From an uncultured Clostridia bacterium (GTDB taxonomy: Bacteria > Bacillota > Clostridia > Oscillospirales > Ruminococcaceae), in contig CAMBHV010000086.1 of assembly GCA_945867255.1 (NCBI GenBank), forward strand, positions 1 through 6,400: a stretch of DNA of 6,400 nucleotides, read 5' to 3'. Of this stretch, positions 6,120 through 6,400 are shown piece after piece. The number at the start of each line of letters is the position of its first letter. Position 1 is the stretch's first letter. The position numbers and the translations under genes are program-made. The notes beneath the pieces are model-generated. The model made no database searches. It had not been told where the DNA came from and saw only the letters and a list, made by a program, of their open reading frames with translations.

Positions 6120-6400
6120 TCATCCATATAGTTCGATATACTTCTGATAATTGCGTTCCACTTTGTGTACGTACAGATTCATCTGTTCATAGGGAAACGT
6201 ATGCAATGTGACACCATCAGACGAATACTTATTTTCTTCCAACAGACTGTCCACAAGGCCCTGCCCGCTGTGATAAGCCGCGCTGGCTGTGGCCACATCA
6301 CCTGCATATCGCTGCATGCAGTAATTCAGATAGTAAGTTCCAAATCGGATGTTCACCTCCGGGTCGTACAAATCGTCAAAGCTGACATCTTCCCCCGGCG
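6120..6400 (-). CDS. Lytic transglycosylase (SLT/GH23 type), C-terminal part only
   Basis: The 92 complete codons visible are the end of a peptidoglycan lytic transglycosylase, an enzyme that cuts the MurNAc-GlcNAc bond of the cell wall. The gene enters from the right edge and stops at TGA 6122-6120. Visible SLT features are YDPEVNIRFGTYYLNY (11-26 of the fragment), the ASAAYHSGQGLVDSLLEE segment (38-55) that matches the usual AAYNAGxGxVxxWL motif, and the closing FPYEQMNLYVHKVERNYQKY (68-87). The catalytic glutamate and any signal or membrane anchor lie outside the window. A TTG at 6371 is only an internal leucine codon: the frame is open upstream and reads PGEDVSFDDL into the same domain. 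The M18 gene follows 30 nt downstream. The motif variant (H for N, S for A) is unusual for the wider family but may be normal in this lineage. Confidence 0.85.
   Translation of the reverse strand, partial: PGEDVSFDDLYDPEVNIRFGTYYLNYCMQRYAGDVATASAAYHSGQGLVDSLLEENKYSSDGVTLHTFPYEQMNLYVHKVERNYQKYIELYG

Overview
The window looks like a chromosomal housekeeping segment from a moderately GC-rich Gram-positive anaerobe. A member of the Clostridia, possibly Oscillospiraceae/Ruminococcaceae, is the best guess. The support is AGGAGG-type ribosome binding sites, a TTG start, a TTGACA-type promoter, a Clostridia-style OGG glycosylase, a bacterial EndoQ-family protein and an aminopeptidase-1-type M18 enzyme. 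The lineage is inferred from protein style, not from a database search. I see no mobile element, CRISPR array, RNA gene or phage gene.

Left third (1-2300), DNA repair. A minus-strand EndoQ-family PHP-domain endonuclease (start TTG at 1294, continuing past the left edge) is divergent from a plus-strand OGG-type DNA glycosylase/AP lyase (1479-2300). The 184-nt gap between them carries a consensus-like promoter for the glycosylase. One enzyme acts on deaminated bases and the other on oxidised guanine, so the pair forms a small base-lesion repair locus.

Middle (2300-4682), peptide breakdown. A minus-strand S9-family serine peptidase (2488-4488) converges on the glycosylase gene. A hairpin between them (stem 2382-2409) can serve as terminator for both. 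The peptidase appears to have its own promoter (about 4543-4571), and a near-perfect hairpin (4626-4657) insulates it from the genes upstream.

Right third (4683-6400), a minus-strand pair. The last 92 codons of a lytic transglycosylase enter from the right edge, followed after 30 nt by a complete M18 zinc aminopeptidase (4683-6089). The gap has no terminator, so the two are probably co-transcribed, ending at the 4626-4657 hairpin. The S9 and M18 enzymes both lack signal peptides and probably work together in cytosolic peptide turnover.

I found no wholly new system. The points most worth checking are whether the EndoQ-like protein continues into a helicase, and the replaced cytosine-contact residues in the OGG protein.
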